NCBI GenBank assembly: GCA_910585395.1
Contig: CAJUCK010000022.1
Span: forward strand, 13,843 to 32,912
Reading direction: 5' to 3'
Length of the DNA: 19,070 nucleotides
Origin: an uncultured Lachnospiraceae bacterium
GTDB lineage: Bacteria > Bacillota > Clostridia > Lachnospirales > Lachnospiraceae
Part shown: positions 1-7,378 of the stretch, in pieces
Layout of the letters: the number at the start of each line of letters is the position of its first letter
Position numbering within the stretch: position 1 is the stretch's first letter
Translations under genes and position numbers: made by a program
The notes under the pieces: generated by a model
Database searches by the model: none
The model's input: the letters and a program-made list of their open reading frames with translations, nothing else
Told to the model about the DNA's origin: nothing

Positions 1-1
1 A

Positions 2-1033
2 ATCAGTGCTTTTTTAAATCCAGTAACCTTTGTAATTATCAACGGAGCAACGATTGTTCTGCTGTATACGGGGGCAGTCCAGGTCAATGTGGGAAATCTT
101 ACCCAGGGAGAAGTGGTGGCGCTTGTAAATTATATGTCCCAGATTCTGGTGGAACTGATTAAGCTGGCAAATCTGATTATCACTATAACCAAGGCGGCGG
201 CGTGTGGAAACAGAATTTCTTCTGTTTTAGAGATGGAGAGCAGTATGCCTATAGAGCGTGAGGTCAAGAAAGATGCAGAGACAGAGAACATTCGCGGTTG
301 TGCTATGGTACAGTTTTCTCATGTAGGCATGAAATATCAGGGAGCAGGGGCAGAGAGTTTGTCTGATATAGATTTTACAGTGGAAAAAGGAGAAACAGTG
401 GGAATTATCGGCGGCACTGGTTCAGGAAAAACGACTCTGGTACATTTGATTCCCCGGTTTTATGATGTGACAGCGGGAGAGGTGCTCATCCAGGGGAAAA
501 GTGTAAAGGAATATTCTCTGGAAGAACTGCGGCAGAAAGTAGGAATTGTGATGCAGAAAGCGGTTCTGTTTCAGGGAACCATTCGGGATAATCTCTGCTG
601 GGGCAAGGCAGATGCCACAGATGAAGAATTGTATCAGGCTCTGGAAACAGCTCAGGCAAAAGAAGTAGTGGAAGGCAAAGAAGGAAAATTAGACGCTCCT
701 GTGGAGCAGGGAGGAAAGAATTTCTCTGGGGGGCAGAGACAGCGTCTTACAATCGCCCGGGCTCTGGTGCGCAGACCAGAGATCCTGATTTTAGATGATA
801 GTGCGTCTGCGCTCGATTATGCGACGGATGCCAGACTGCGGAAAGCAATTCGGGCAATGGAGGGGAATCCTACGGTCTTTATTGTATCTCAGCGTACTTC
901 TTCCATTCAACACGCCGATAAGATTATTGTGCTGGATGACGGCGAGATTGCAGGAATGGGAACACATGAAGAGCTTTTAGATCATTGTCTGGTGTATCGG
1001 GAAATTCATGAGTCTCAATATAAAAGACAATAG
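2..1033 (+). CDS. ABC exporter half-transporter, degenerate-site subunit (5' truncated)
   Basis: The frame is open from base 2, so this is the C-terminal part of a fused membrane/ATPase half-transporter whose start lies outside the window. The first ~65 codons cover the end of the membrane domain (hydrophobic stretch at about 2-85, coupling region to about 230), followed by the nucleotide-binding domain. Visible motifs are Walker A GGTGSGKT (410-433), the Q-loop segment MQKAVLF, signature FSGGQ (722-736) and the D-loop SALD. Walker B reads ILDD, so aspartate (codon 797-799) replaces the catalytic glutamate, and the switch histidine is glutamine (SQR, codon 890-892). This pattern is known from the non-catalytic partner of heterodimeric exporters (TM287/288, BmrC/BmrD, LmrC/LmrD). 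The partner gene starts 15 nt downstream, so the two are probably co-transcribed. The substrate cannot be told from sequence; multidrug or lipid-like export is the family guess. A GTG at 89 is an internal codon, not the start. Confidence 0.93.
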   Translation: MSAFLNPVTFVIINGATIVLLYTGAVQVNVGNLTQGEVVALVNYMSQILVELIKLANLIITITKAAACGNRISSVLEMESSMPIEREVKKDAETENIRGCAMVQFSHVGMKYQGAGAESLSDIDFTVEKGETVGIIGGTGSGKTTLVHLIPRFYDVTAGEVLIQGKSVKEYSLEELRQKVGIVMQKAVLFQGTIRDNLCWGKADATDEELYQALETAQAKEVVEGKEGKLDAPVEQGGKNFSGGQRQRLTIARALVRRPEILILDDSASALDYATDARLRKAIRAMEGNPTVFIVSQRTSSIQHADKIIVLDDGEIAGMGTHEELLDHCLVYREIHESQYKRQ

Positions 1034-1048
1034 TACAGGAGGTGTGTT

Positions 1049-2809
1049 ATGAAAAAGAAAAATAAAAAATATCAGGCAAGGACTCTGAAAAAAGTTTTGA
1101 AATATATTCAGGCATACCGGATTTTTTTGATTCTGTCTCTCATGTTTGCAGTGGTGACGGTGGCAGCCACCTTATATATCCCCGTACTTACCGGGCAGGT
1201 TATTGATCATATTTTGGCTCCAGGCCAGGTAGATTTTCCGGTTATCGGGGAATTACTGTGGAAGATGGGCGTTATTATTCTGCTGGCCGCTTTGGCACAA
1301 TGGATGATGAATGTCTGCAATAATAAGATAACTTATGAAGTGGTACAGGATGTCCGGAGAGAAGCGTTTGCACGAATTCAGGTTCTTCCATTGAAATTTA
1401 TTGACGGACATTCTCACGGAGAGCTGGTAAGCAGGGTAATTGCAGACGTGGATCAGTTTGCAGATGGGCTTTTGATGGGTTTTTCCCAGTTATTTACGGG
1501 TGTGATTACGATTTTGGGAACACTTCTGTTTATGGTGAGCATCAATTTAAAAATCACGCTGGTGGTGGTGCTGGTAACGCCTGTCTCTCTGTTTGTGGCG
1601 GCGTTCATTGCCCGGCGCACCTTTTCAATGTTCATGCTTCAGTCTGCTACCAGGGGAGAACAGACTTCTCTAATTAACGAGATGATTGAAAATCAAAAAG
1701 TAGTCCAGGCATTTTCCAAGGAAGAAGATGTTTTGCAAAAATTTGATGAAATAAATCAGAGGCTGGAAAAGGCGTCTTTGAATGCAACGTTTTTTTCATC
1801 TCTGACTAACCCAGGAACACGTTTTGTCAACAGCCTGGTGTATACAGGAGTCGCGCTGGTGGGGGCGCTGTTTGCCATGTCTGGGGGCGGAGTGTTTACC
1901 GTAGGTCAGCTTTCCTGCTTTTTAAGCTATGCCAACCAGTATACGAAGCCTTTTAATGAGATTTCAGGTGTGGTGACAGAATTGCAGAATGCGCTTGCAT
2001 GCGCGGAACGGATTTTCGCATTGATTGAAGAAGAGCCCCAGATTACAGAACCAGAAAATGTGAAAATATTGACAGACGTGAGGGGAAATGTAACGCTTTC
2101 AAATGTATATTTTTCCTATGCAAGAGATAAAAAACTAATTGAAAATTTCAATTTAAAAGTAAGACCGGGACAGCGTGTGGCAATTGTGGGTCCTACAGGA
2201 TGCGGGAAAACCACCATTATTAATTTGCTGATGCGTTTCTACGATGTAGACAGCGGAAGCATTCAGGTGGAAGGTGAGGACATACGGGAAGTGACGCGCA
2301 GAAGTCTCAGGGAAAGTTATGGCATGGTGCTCCAGGAAACATGGCTGAAAGCAGGCACCATACGGGAGAATTTGAAAATGGGAAAACCAGATGCTTCAGA
2401 AGAAGAGATTCTAAAGGCTGCAAAAGCGGCGCATGCACACAGTTTTATTAAGCGTCTGCCGCAGGGGTATGACACTGTAATCGGTGAGGATGGAGGAAGC
2501 CTGTCTGTGGGACAGAAACAGCTGCTTTGTATTGCGAGAGTAATGCTGTGTCTGCCGCCTATGCTGATATTGGATGAGGCTACGTCTTCGATTGATACCA
2601 GAACTGAGATGAAGATCCAAAATGCTTTCGCCACAATGATGAGAGGACGAACCAGCTTTATTGTGGCACACAGACTTTCCACCATTCAGGAGGCTGATAT
2701 TATTCTGGTAATGAAGGACGGCCATATCATAGAACAGGGAAGCCATGAAGAACTGCTCCTTGAAAAAGGTTTTTATTTTGAACTTTATAACAGCCAATTT
2801 GCAGTCTAA
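1049..2809 (+). CDS. ABC exporter half-transporter, catalytic-site subunit
   Basis: This is a 586-residue, full-length half-transporter with an N-terminal membrane domain (about 20-310, six helices expected) and a C-terminal ATPase domain (about 345-586). Motifs seen are Walker A GPTGCGKT (381-388), Q-loop VLQE (427-430), signature LSVGQ (485-489, where LSGGQ is canonical), Walker B LILDEA with catalytic Glu510, and switch His541 in AHR. The ATG follows AGGAGG at 1037-1042. The upstream neighbour lacks both the catalytic Glu and the switch His, so the pair should form one competent ATP site (this Walker A/B with the partner's FSGGQ) and one degenerate site (partner's Walker A/B with this LSVGQ). 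This matches heterodimeric exporters such as TM287/288 and BmrCD. It acts in the cytoplasmic membrane; substrate unknown. The transcript ends at the hairpin beginning at 2811. Confidence 0.95.
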   Translation: MKKKNKKYQARTLKKVLKYIQAYRIFLILSLMFAVVTVAATLYIPVLTGQVIDHILAPGQVDFPVIGELLWKMGVIILLAALAQWMMNVCNNKITYEVVQDVRREAFARIQVLPLKFIDGHSHGELVSRVIADVDQFADGLLMGFSQLFTGVITILGTLLFMVSINLKITLVVVLVTPVSLFVAAFIARRTFSMFMLQSATRGEQTSLINEMIENQKVVQAFSKEEDVLQKFDEINQRLEKASLNATFFSSLTNPGTRFVNSLVYTGVALVGALFAMSGGGVFTVGQLSCFLSYANQYTKPFNEISGVVTELQNALACAERIFALIEEEPQITEPENVKILTDVRGNVTLSNVYFSYARDKKLIENFNLKVRPGQRVAIVGPTGCGKTTIINLLMRFYDVDSGSIQVEGEDIREVTRRSLRESYGMVLQETWLKAGTIRENLKMGKPDASEEEILKAAKAAHAHSFIKRLPQGYDTVIGEDGGSLSVGQKQLLCIARVMLCLPPMLILDEATSSIDTRTEMKIQNAFATMMRGRTSFIVAHRLSTIQEADIILVMKDGHIIEQGSHEELLLEKGFYFELYNSQFAV

Positions 2810-2810
2810 A

Positions 2811-2849
2811 AAGAGACATTATCAGAGACCCTTTCTGATAATGTCTTTT
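2811..2849. terminator. Bidirectional intrinsic terminator between ABC exporter and dinB
   Basis: A 12-bp perfect stem pairs 2814-2825 with 2835-2846 around a 9-nt loop, and extends by G-T and A-T pairs to 2811/2849. It is flanked by A5 on the left (2808-2812) and T4 on the right (2846-2849), so it has a T-tail when read from either strand. The dinB stop codon (2822-2824, complement) lies within the left arm, so the hairpin also encodes the last dinB codons. Confidence 0.85.
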
Positions 2850-4000
2850 CCAAATTTTTCCTGAAGCGTTTTAGCTGCCTGTTCCGCCTTAAGTTCTTTC
2901 TGTGTCCGGGGCAGGTCAAATAAGCTTATCTGTACAGGTTCTGGCTGGTCTGTGAGCTTAGAAGTGCGCACACCCAGCAGGCGGATAGGTTCCCCATTCC
3001 AAAGTTCATCAAAGAGAAGGCAGGCATGGTGATAGAGCAGTTTTTCATCATTTGCAGCTGAGGGAAGCTGCATCTGATGAGATACTCTCACGAAAGAAGC
3101 GTAACGAATTTCTGTACTGATCATTCCGGCAAACTGTCCGTATTTCTGCAGGCGGGAAGAGACCTGGCGGCAGAGAGAATGAAGTACTGGTCTGGCATCT
3201 TCTGCAGTTTCAGCATTTCGGGCAAGAGTGGTGGAATTGCCGACGCCTTTCAATTCACTTTCCTGGGTCTGAACCGGAGTATCATCTATGCCATTGGCGA
3301 ACTGCCAGATTAGCTTGCCATGGCTTTTCATATGGTTTTCCAGGATATTAGGATCGGTGTGGGCGAGATCACCAATTGTACAAATTTCCAGTTTGTCCAG
3401 AGTGGCGGCAGAAGATTTTCCCACCATGAATAGTTCTCTGACGGGCAAAGGCCACATTTTTTCAGGTATTTCTTCTGGAAAAAGAGTGTGTACCTTATCT
3501 GGCTTTTGGAAATCCGACGCCATTTTTGCCAACAATTTATTGGAAGAAATTCCCACATTTACGGTAAATCCCAGAGATTCTCTGACGGTATCTTTTATCT
3601 GATGCGCAGCGGCATCAGGACTGCCATAGATGTTTCTTTTTTCAGTAAAATCCATATAACATTCATCAATACTGACTTGCTCAATACTGGGACAGAATCT
3701 GGCAAGCAGCTCCATCAGCCTGCGGCTGTACTGTGAGTATAAGTAATGGTCAGGCGGCTCTAAAAGCAGATCTGGGCATTTTTGAAGAGCGTGTGCCACA
3801 GGTTCGCCTGTTGTAATGCCATATGCTTTTGCAGGTATGGATTTTGCAAGGACTACTCCATGGCGGCTTGCCATGTCTCCTCCGATAATGCAAGGGATGG
3901 TGCGCAGATCCAGAGAAAATCCCTGTCTTAATTTTTCTGCTGCCGACCAGGACAGGTAGGCAGAATTCACATCAATATGAAAAATCAGTCGTTCAGACAT
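2822..4000 (-). CDS. dinB: Y-family DNA polymerase IV (translesion polymerase)
   Basis: A 392-residue Y-family polymerase that copies damaged template in the cytoplasm, typically at low fidelity. Visible features are HIDVNSAY (8-15) with catalytic Asp10 and Tyr15 at the steric-gate position, and SIDE (110-113) with catalytic Asp112 and Glu113. VNVGISSNKLLAKMASDFQKP (147-167) is the palm/thumb segment typical of the family, and a helix-hairpin-helix region lies around 190-212. QISLFDL (357-363) near the C-terminus matches the beta-clamp-binding motif. The ATG at 4000 is preferred because AGAGGTGA lies just upstream. A GTG three codons earlier (4009) is also in frame but would sit directly against the Shine-Dalgarno sequence. 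The gene is transcribed alone, convergent with the ABC exporter. I see no LexA box in the upstream region that I can support. DVN instead of the common DMD motif is a known variant in Firmicutes homologues. Confidence 0.94.
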   Translation of the reverse strand: MSERLIFHIDVNSAYLSWSAAEKLRQGFSLDLRTIPCIIGGDMASRHGVVLAKSIPAKAYGITTGEPVAHALQKCPDLLLEPPDHYLYSQYSRRLMELLARFCPSIEQVSIDECYMDFTEKRNIYGSPDAAAHQIKDTVRESLGFTVNVGISSNKLLAKMASDFQKPDKVHTLFPEEIPEKMWPLPVRELFMVGKSSAATLDKLEICTIGDLAHTDPNILENHMKSHGKLIWQFANGIDDTPVQTQESELKGVGNSTTLARNAETAEDARPVLHSLCRQVSSRLQKYGQFAGMISTEIRYASFVRVSHQMQLPSAANDEKLLYHHACLLFDELWNGEPIRLLGVRTSKLTDQPEPVQISLFDLPRTQKELKAEQAAKTLQEKFGKDIIRKGL

Positions 4001-4024
4001 AGAAATCACCTCTCATATGAAATG

Positions 4025-4053
4025 ATTGTAACAAATAAATACATGAGTTGGAA
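4025..4053 (-). promoter_or_regulatory. Candidate sigma-A promoter of dinB
   Basis: On the complementary strand an extended -10 (TG, one base, TACAAT; TACAAT is the complement of 4025-4030) lies 17 bp from a weak -35 TTCCAA (complement of 4048-4053). The predicted start near 4018 leaves a leader of about 18 nt that contains the ribosome binding site. The -35 is poor, so this rests on the extended -10 and the position. Confidence 0.42.
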
Positions 4054-4141
4054 GAATTAATTTAAAAGCTTCTTATTACTTTCTAATGACTATGTGAAGA
4101 AGGAAACTTGAATCGTGTCGAACCATGGGACATATTTCCCT

Positions 4142-4170
4142 TTGACAGGATTTTAACACAGTGATATACT
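4142..4170 (+). promoter_or_regulatory. Strong sigma-A promoter of veg
   Basis: TTGACA (4142-4147) is separated by exactly 17 bp from TATACT (4165-4170), a near-consensus vegetative promoter. The predicted start is near 4177, giving a leader of about 95 nt before veg. The leader contains the 8-bp palindrome TGATATCA near 4210 but no riboswitch I recognise. In Bacillus subtilis the veg promoter is also a classic strong sigma-A promoter (established knowledge). Confidence 0.85.
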
Positions 4171-4271
4171 AAAAGCGATATAAAATTGTCAAAGAGAAGT
4201 CTGTCAGGCTTGATATCAGGTGATACAGCCAGAGCAGAAGCTTCCCAAATTTTTGAAATGAGGTGGAAAGA

Positions 4272-4520
4272 ATGGCAATAAAACAAACAGATATCAATAA
4301 GGTGCGGGCATCTGTGTTAGGGCAGCTGGGGAACAGAGTAATGATTCAGCTGGATAGAGGCCGTAACAGGATTGACGTTCAAGAAGGCGTGATTCAGGGA
4401 GCGTACCCGTCCGTGTTTACCATTTTAATTGATGATGAAAATGAGAAGAATCCATCTCAGCTCCTGTCTTTCAGTTATGCAGATGTGCTGACAAGAGATG
4501 TAAGAATGAAATTGTGTTAA
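4272..4520 (+). CDS. veg: Veg family protein
   Basis: An 82-residue protein of the Veg family (DUF1021). Diagnostic segments are the N-terminal helix ending in LGQLGNRV, the glycine/arginine-rich DRGRNR, the YPSVFTI core, and SFSYADVLTRDV near the C-terminus, which aligns by eye with the SYSYADVLT ending of B. subtilis Veg. In B. subtilis Veg is linked to biofilm matrix gene expression; its molecular activity is not settled, and a role here is inferred only from family. The ATG at 4272 follows GAGGTGG at about 4259-4265. A GTG at 4263 is in frame but overlaps that Shine-Dalgarno sequence. The gene has its own strong promoter and is followed by a hairpin terminator that runs into the start region of the next gene. 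Confidence 0.9.
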   Translation: MAIKQTDINKVRASVLGQLGNRVMIQLDRGRNRIDVQEGVIQGAYPSVFTILIDDENEKNPSQLLSFSYADVLTRDVRMKLC

Positions 4521-4532
4521 ACCAGAATGAAT

Positions 4533-4586
4533 AAAACGCTTCGATTCTGAATAGAATGTACCAATATTCAGGATAGGAGCGTTTTT
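4533..4586 (+). terminator. Terminator/attenuator hairpin between veg and sipL
   Basis: AAAACGCT (4533-4540) pairs with AGCGTTTT (4578-4585). Inside it, CTGAATA (4547-4553) pairs with TATTCAG (4564-4570, ends approximate by one base). The right arm ends in a T5 run (4582-4586). The AGGAG ribosome binding site of the next gene (4575-4579) lies at the base of the 3' side, and its GTG start (4590) follows directly. Folding would therefore both favour termination and hide the start region of the downstream gene. Confidence 0.65.
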
Positions 4587-4589
4587 ATT

Positions 4590-6149
4590 GTGGATTTAAC
4601 GAAAAAATACATACATATGAACCGAGAAAAGGGAAAAGCTGTAACACAGATTACACTGGATGATGATTTTAATGTGCCGGATATGAAGCCGGACTTAATT
4701 CGGATTATACTGGACAAAGGAGAACTGATGCTGGATGAGACTACGATAACCCAGGATCATGTATGGCTTAAGGGAGTTCTGAAATTCTCTCTGCTGTACC
4801 GGAGCGACCAGGAGGAAGGGAAAATCAATAACATGACAGGGGAGATTCCTTTTCAGGAGAGTCTTGCTATTGATGGAGCTAATGAATATGATACTGCCAA
4901 GTTGAAATGGGAGATGGAAGATTTATCAATTGGGATTATAAATTCCAGAAAATTAAGTGTCAAAGCGCTGGTGGTATTGAAAGCAGTGATTGATGAAATT
5001 TATGATGAAGAACTGCTCACTGGTGTAGAGCAGGAGGGGGGAGTGCAGCTTCTAAATCAAAGCTTGTCCGCAATGGCGCTGTTTCTTGCAAGGAAAGATA
5101 CGTTCCGGTTCAAAGAAGAAATCATGCTGCCGTCCAATAAGCCTAATATTCGTCAGGTTTTATGGAAAAGTGTTCAGCTGCGTGGTGTTGAAACGCGTCT
5201 GATGGACCAGCAGCTGAATTTGAAAGGGGAAGCTCTGGTATTTGTTCTTTATGAAGGAGAAGAGGAAGAGGAACATTTACAGTGGATGGAAACGGCACTT
5301 CCATTTTCCGGCGTGATTGACTGTAACGGCTGTACAGAAGATATGATTGCAGATGTGTCCTATGATATTTCTGGAATAGAACTGGAAGTGAAGCCAGACT
5401 ATGACGGAGAGGAACGCATGCTGCATTTGGAACTAGTGCTGGATCTGGATATACAGATTTTTACAGAGGAGGAAAATCAGATTGTTTCTGACCTTTATGC
5501 AGTAAATGAAAAACTGACGCCAATTTATCAGGACACGATATTTGAGAAACTTCTTTTGAGAAATGCCTCCAAATGCAAAATTTCTGAAAAGATGAATATT
5601 GATAAAAATCAGGAACCAATTCTGCAGATTTGTGCCAGTGAAGGATATGCAGTGGCAGAAAAGGCGGAAATAGTGGAAGGCGGAATTCAGGTGGAAGGAA
5701 CCCTTCAGGCGACTATTCTGTATGTAACAGCGGATGACCGGATGCCAGTTGCATCTATGAAAGATATCCTGCCTTTCCATTATTTGATAGAAGTTCCAGG
5801 AATCAATGAAAACTGCCGCTATCATCTCCAGACTGGCATTGACCAGCTTACCACAGTGATGACTGACAGCAGCCAGGTGGAAGTAAAAGCAGTGCTGAGC
5901 CTGAATTGTATTGTATTTCAGCAGCAGCAGATAAAAAAAATTACTGAAGTTCAGCAGGAACCTCTGGACATGGAGCAGCTGCAGGAAAGTCCTGGTATTA
6001 TCGGGTATATTGCCAAAGAAGGAGACCAGCTTTGGGATATTGCCAAAGAGAATTTTACTACGATTTCAGAAATTGTAAAGACGAACCAGCTCTCATCAGA
6101 ACAGATTCGGGGTGGTGACAAAATTTTGATTATTAAGACTGTAGGGTAG
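4590..6149 (+). CDS. sipL: SipL-like spore coat morphogenesis protein (DUF3794/SPOCS repeats + LysM)
   Basis: A 519-residue protein with no signal peptide or membrane segment. It has repeated DUF3794 (SPOCS) modules at about 1-130, 175-310 and 330-460, recognisable by segments such as ITLDDDFNVPDMKPDLIRI near the N-terminus. A C-terminal LysM domain (about 474-519) contains GYIAKEGDQLWDIAKENF and ends GGDKILIIK. This order matches SipL of Clostridioides difficile, which binds the coat ATPase SpoIVA through its LysM domain and is needed for coat localisation, a role filled by SpoVID in Bacillus. The assignment rests on architecture, so other DUF3794/LysM proteins remain possible. The start is GTG, with AGGAG at 4575-4579 spaced 10 nt; no ATG fits better. 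I could not identify a dedicated sigma-E promoter. A region around 225-235 is strongly acidic (GEEEEEH). Confidence 0.84.
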   Translation: MDLTKKYIHMNREKGKAVTQITLDDDFNVPDMKPDLIRIILDKGELMLDETTITQDHVWLKGVLKFSLLYRSDQEEGKINNMTGEIPFQESLAIDGANEYDTAKLKWEMEDLSIGIINSRKLSVKALVVLKAVIDEIYDEELLTGVEQEGGVQLLNQSLSAMALFLARKDTFRFKEEIMLPSNKPNIRQVLWKSVQLRGVETRLMDQQLNLKGEALVFVLYEGEEEEEHLQWMETALPFSGVIDCNGCTEDMIADVSYDISGIELEVKPDYDGEERMLHLELVLDLDIQIFTEEENQIVSDLYAVNEKLTPIYQDTIFEKLLLRNASKCKISEKMNIDKNQEPILQICASEGYAVAEKAEIVEGGIQVEGTLQATILYVTADDRMPVASMKDILPFHYLIEVPGINENCRYHLQTGIDQLTTVMTDSSQVEVKAVLSLNCIVFQQQQIKKITEVQQEPLDMEQLQESPGIIGYIAKEGDQLWDIAKENFTTISEIVKTNQLSSEQIRGGDKILIIKTVG

Positions 6150-6151
6150 AA

Positions 6152-6182
6152 AAAGGACAGCGGAATGATTTCGCTGTCTTTT
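6152..6182 (+). terminator. Intrinsic terminator after sipL
   Basis: GACAGCG (6156-6162) pairs perfectly with CGCTGTC (6172-6178) around a 9-nt loop. The stem extends by a G-T and three A-T pairs and runs into TTTT (6179-6182), then CTTTC. It starts two bases after the sipL stop. Confidence 0.85.
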
Positions 6183-6220
6183 CTTTCTGGTATCAGCATG
6201 CTTGTTCTAACGGCATCTAC

Positions 6221-6247
6221 TTGTCACAAAGCATAAAATGTTATAAG
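6221..6247 (+). promoter_or_regulatory. Candidate promoter of ddl-murF
   Basis: TTGTCA (6221-6226) lies 15 bp upstream of TATAAG (6242-6247), which is preceded by TG at 6239-6240 as an extended -10. The spacing is shorter than the 17-bp optimum, so the extended -10 would have to carry recognition. It is the only promoter-like site I see between the sipL terminator and ddl. Confidence 0.4.
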
Positions 6248-6313
6248 ATATTTATGAGTTACGTTTTACGCGTTGATTTGTAATGATTACTTTGAGAATA
6301 CAGGAGGTTGTTT

Positions 6314-7366
6314 ATGAATATTGTAGTGTTGGCAGGAGGGCTGAGTACCGAGCGCGACGTATCCTTTGTGTCAGGAAACGAGGTGGCAAAGGCCTTGCGG
6401 AAAAGTGGGCATCAGGTGATCTTGCTGGATCTTTTTATGGGATATGGTGACGGGGAAATAGAGCTGGAGGGCATTTTCGAACGTTCTCTTGCTGTAAGTG
6501 TCCAGGTGGCTGGCATAACTGGTACTGCGCCAGATCTTGAGGCAGTGAAAAAGAGCAGGAAAGACCAGAGTCCATGTCTGTTTGGCCCCAATGTCATTAG
6601 AATGTGCCAGATGGCAGATATTGTCTTTCTTGCGCTTCATGGAGAAAATGGAGAGGATGGGAGAGTTCAGGCAGCCTTTGATTTGTATGGTATTAAATAT
6701 ACAGGAACTGGTTATCTGGGCAGCGCCCTTGCCATGGATAAAGGACTTTCGAAACGGCTTTTTGCAGCGAGAGAAATTCCAGCTCCTGCAGGAATCTCTC
6801 TGAAAAAGAAAGACAACAGACTAGAATTCAAAGAAACAGGATTAGCTTTTCCCTGCGTGGTAAAGCCCAGCAGAGGCGGTTCCAGTGTGGGCGTATCCAT
6901 TGTGCATACAGAAGAAGAATATCAAAAGGCATTGAAAGAAGCATTCCTTCTGGAAGATCAGGTAGTGGTGGAAACATATATTAAGGGCAGGGAATTTTCG
7001 GTGGGCGTTATAAATTTTCATGCGCTTCCAGTTATTGAAATTGCTCCCAAAGAAGGCTTTTATGATTATAAAAATAAATATGCGGCTGGAAGCAGTGTGG
7101 AGACGTGTCCGGCAGAGATACCAGAAACGCTTGCAGAGACAATGCAGCGCTATGCAGAAGAGACAGCCAGAGCGCTGGGACTGGATACTTATTCCAGAAT
7201 GGATTTTATGCTGGATTTGGATAATAACATTTATTGTCTGGAAGCCAATACGCTGCCAGGTATGACGCCTACCAGTCTTCTGCCTCAGGAAGCGTTGGCA
7301 GTGGGAATGGATTTTCAGCAGCTTTGCGAGAAGATTATTGAGATTTCGTTGAAAAAATACGCCTGA
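6314..7366 (+). CDS. ddl: D-alanine--D-alanine ligase
   Basis: A 350-residue ATP-grasp ligase that joins two D-alanines in the cytoplasm to give the dipeptide used by MurF. Visible features are the N-terminal GGLSTERDVS (8-17), with the glutamate that binds the first D-Ala, then LHGENGEDG (109-117) and VVKPSRGGSSVGVS (182-195), the ATP-grasp loop with the conserved serine pair. The omega-loop FYDYKNKY (249-256) keeps the tyrosines typical of D-Ala-D-Ala ligases rather than VanA-type D-lactate ligases. RMDFMLD (295-301) and CLEANTLPGMTPTSL (308-322) hold the metal-binding acidic residues and the product-site serine. The ATG at 6314 is chosen because a perfect AGGAGG (6302-6307) lies 6 nt upstream; a TTG at 6308 abuts it and is unlikely. 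murF follows 12 nt downstream, so the pair should be one operon. Confidence 0.95.
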   Translation: MNIVVLAGGLSTERDVSFVSGNEVAKALRKSGHQVILLDLFMGYGDGEIELEGIFERSLAVSVQVAGITGTAPDLEAVKKSRKDQSPCLFGPNVIRMCQMADIVFLALHGENGEDGRVQAAFDLYGIKYTGTGYLGSALAMDKGLSKRLFAAREIPAPAGISLKKKDNRLEFKETGLAFPCVVKPSRGGSSVGVSIVHTEEEYQKALKEAFLLEDQVVVETYIKGREFSVGVINFHALPVIEIAPKEGFYDYKNKYAAGSSVETCPAEIPETLAETMQRYAEETARALGLDTYSRMDFMLDLDNNIYCLEANTLPGMTPTSLLPQEALAVGMDFQQLCEKIIEISLKKYA

Positions 7367-7378
7367 ACGGAGGAAAGT

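Noticed and set aside
2317..2797. Two overlapping minus-strand frames opposite the ABC ATPase domain
   Set aside because: They are antisense shadows of the conserved ATPase coding sequence and have no start signals.
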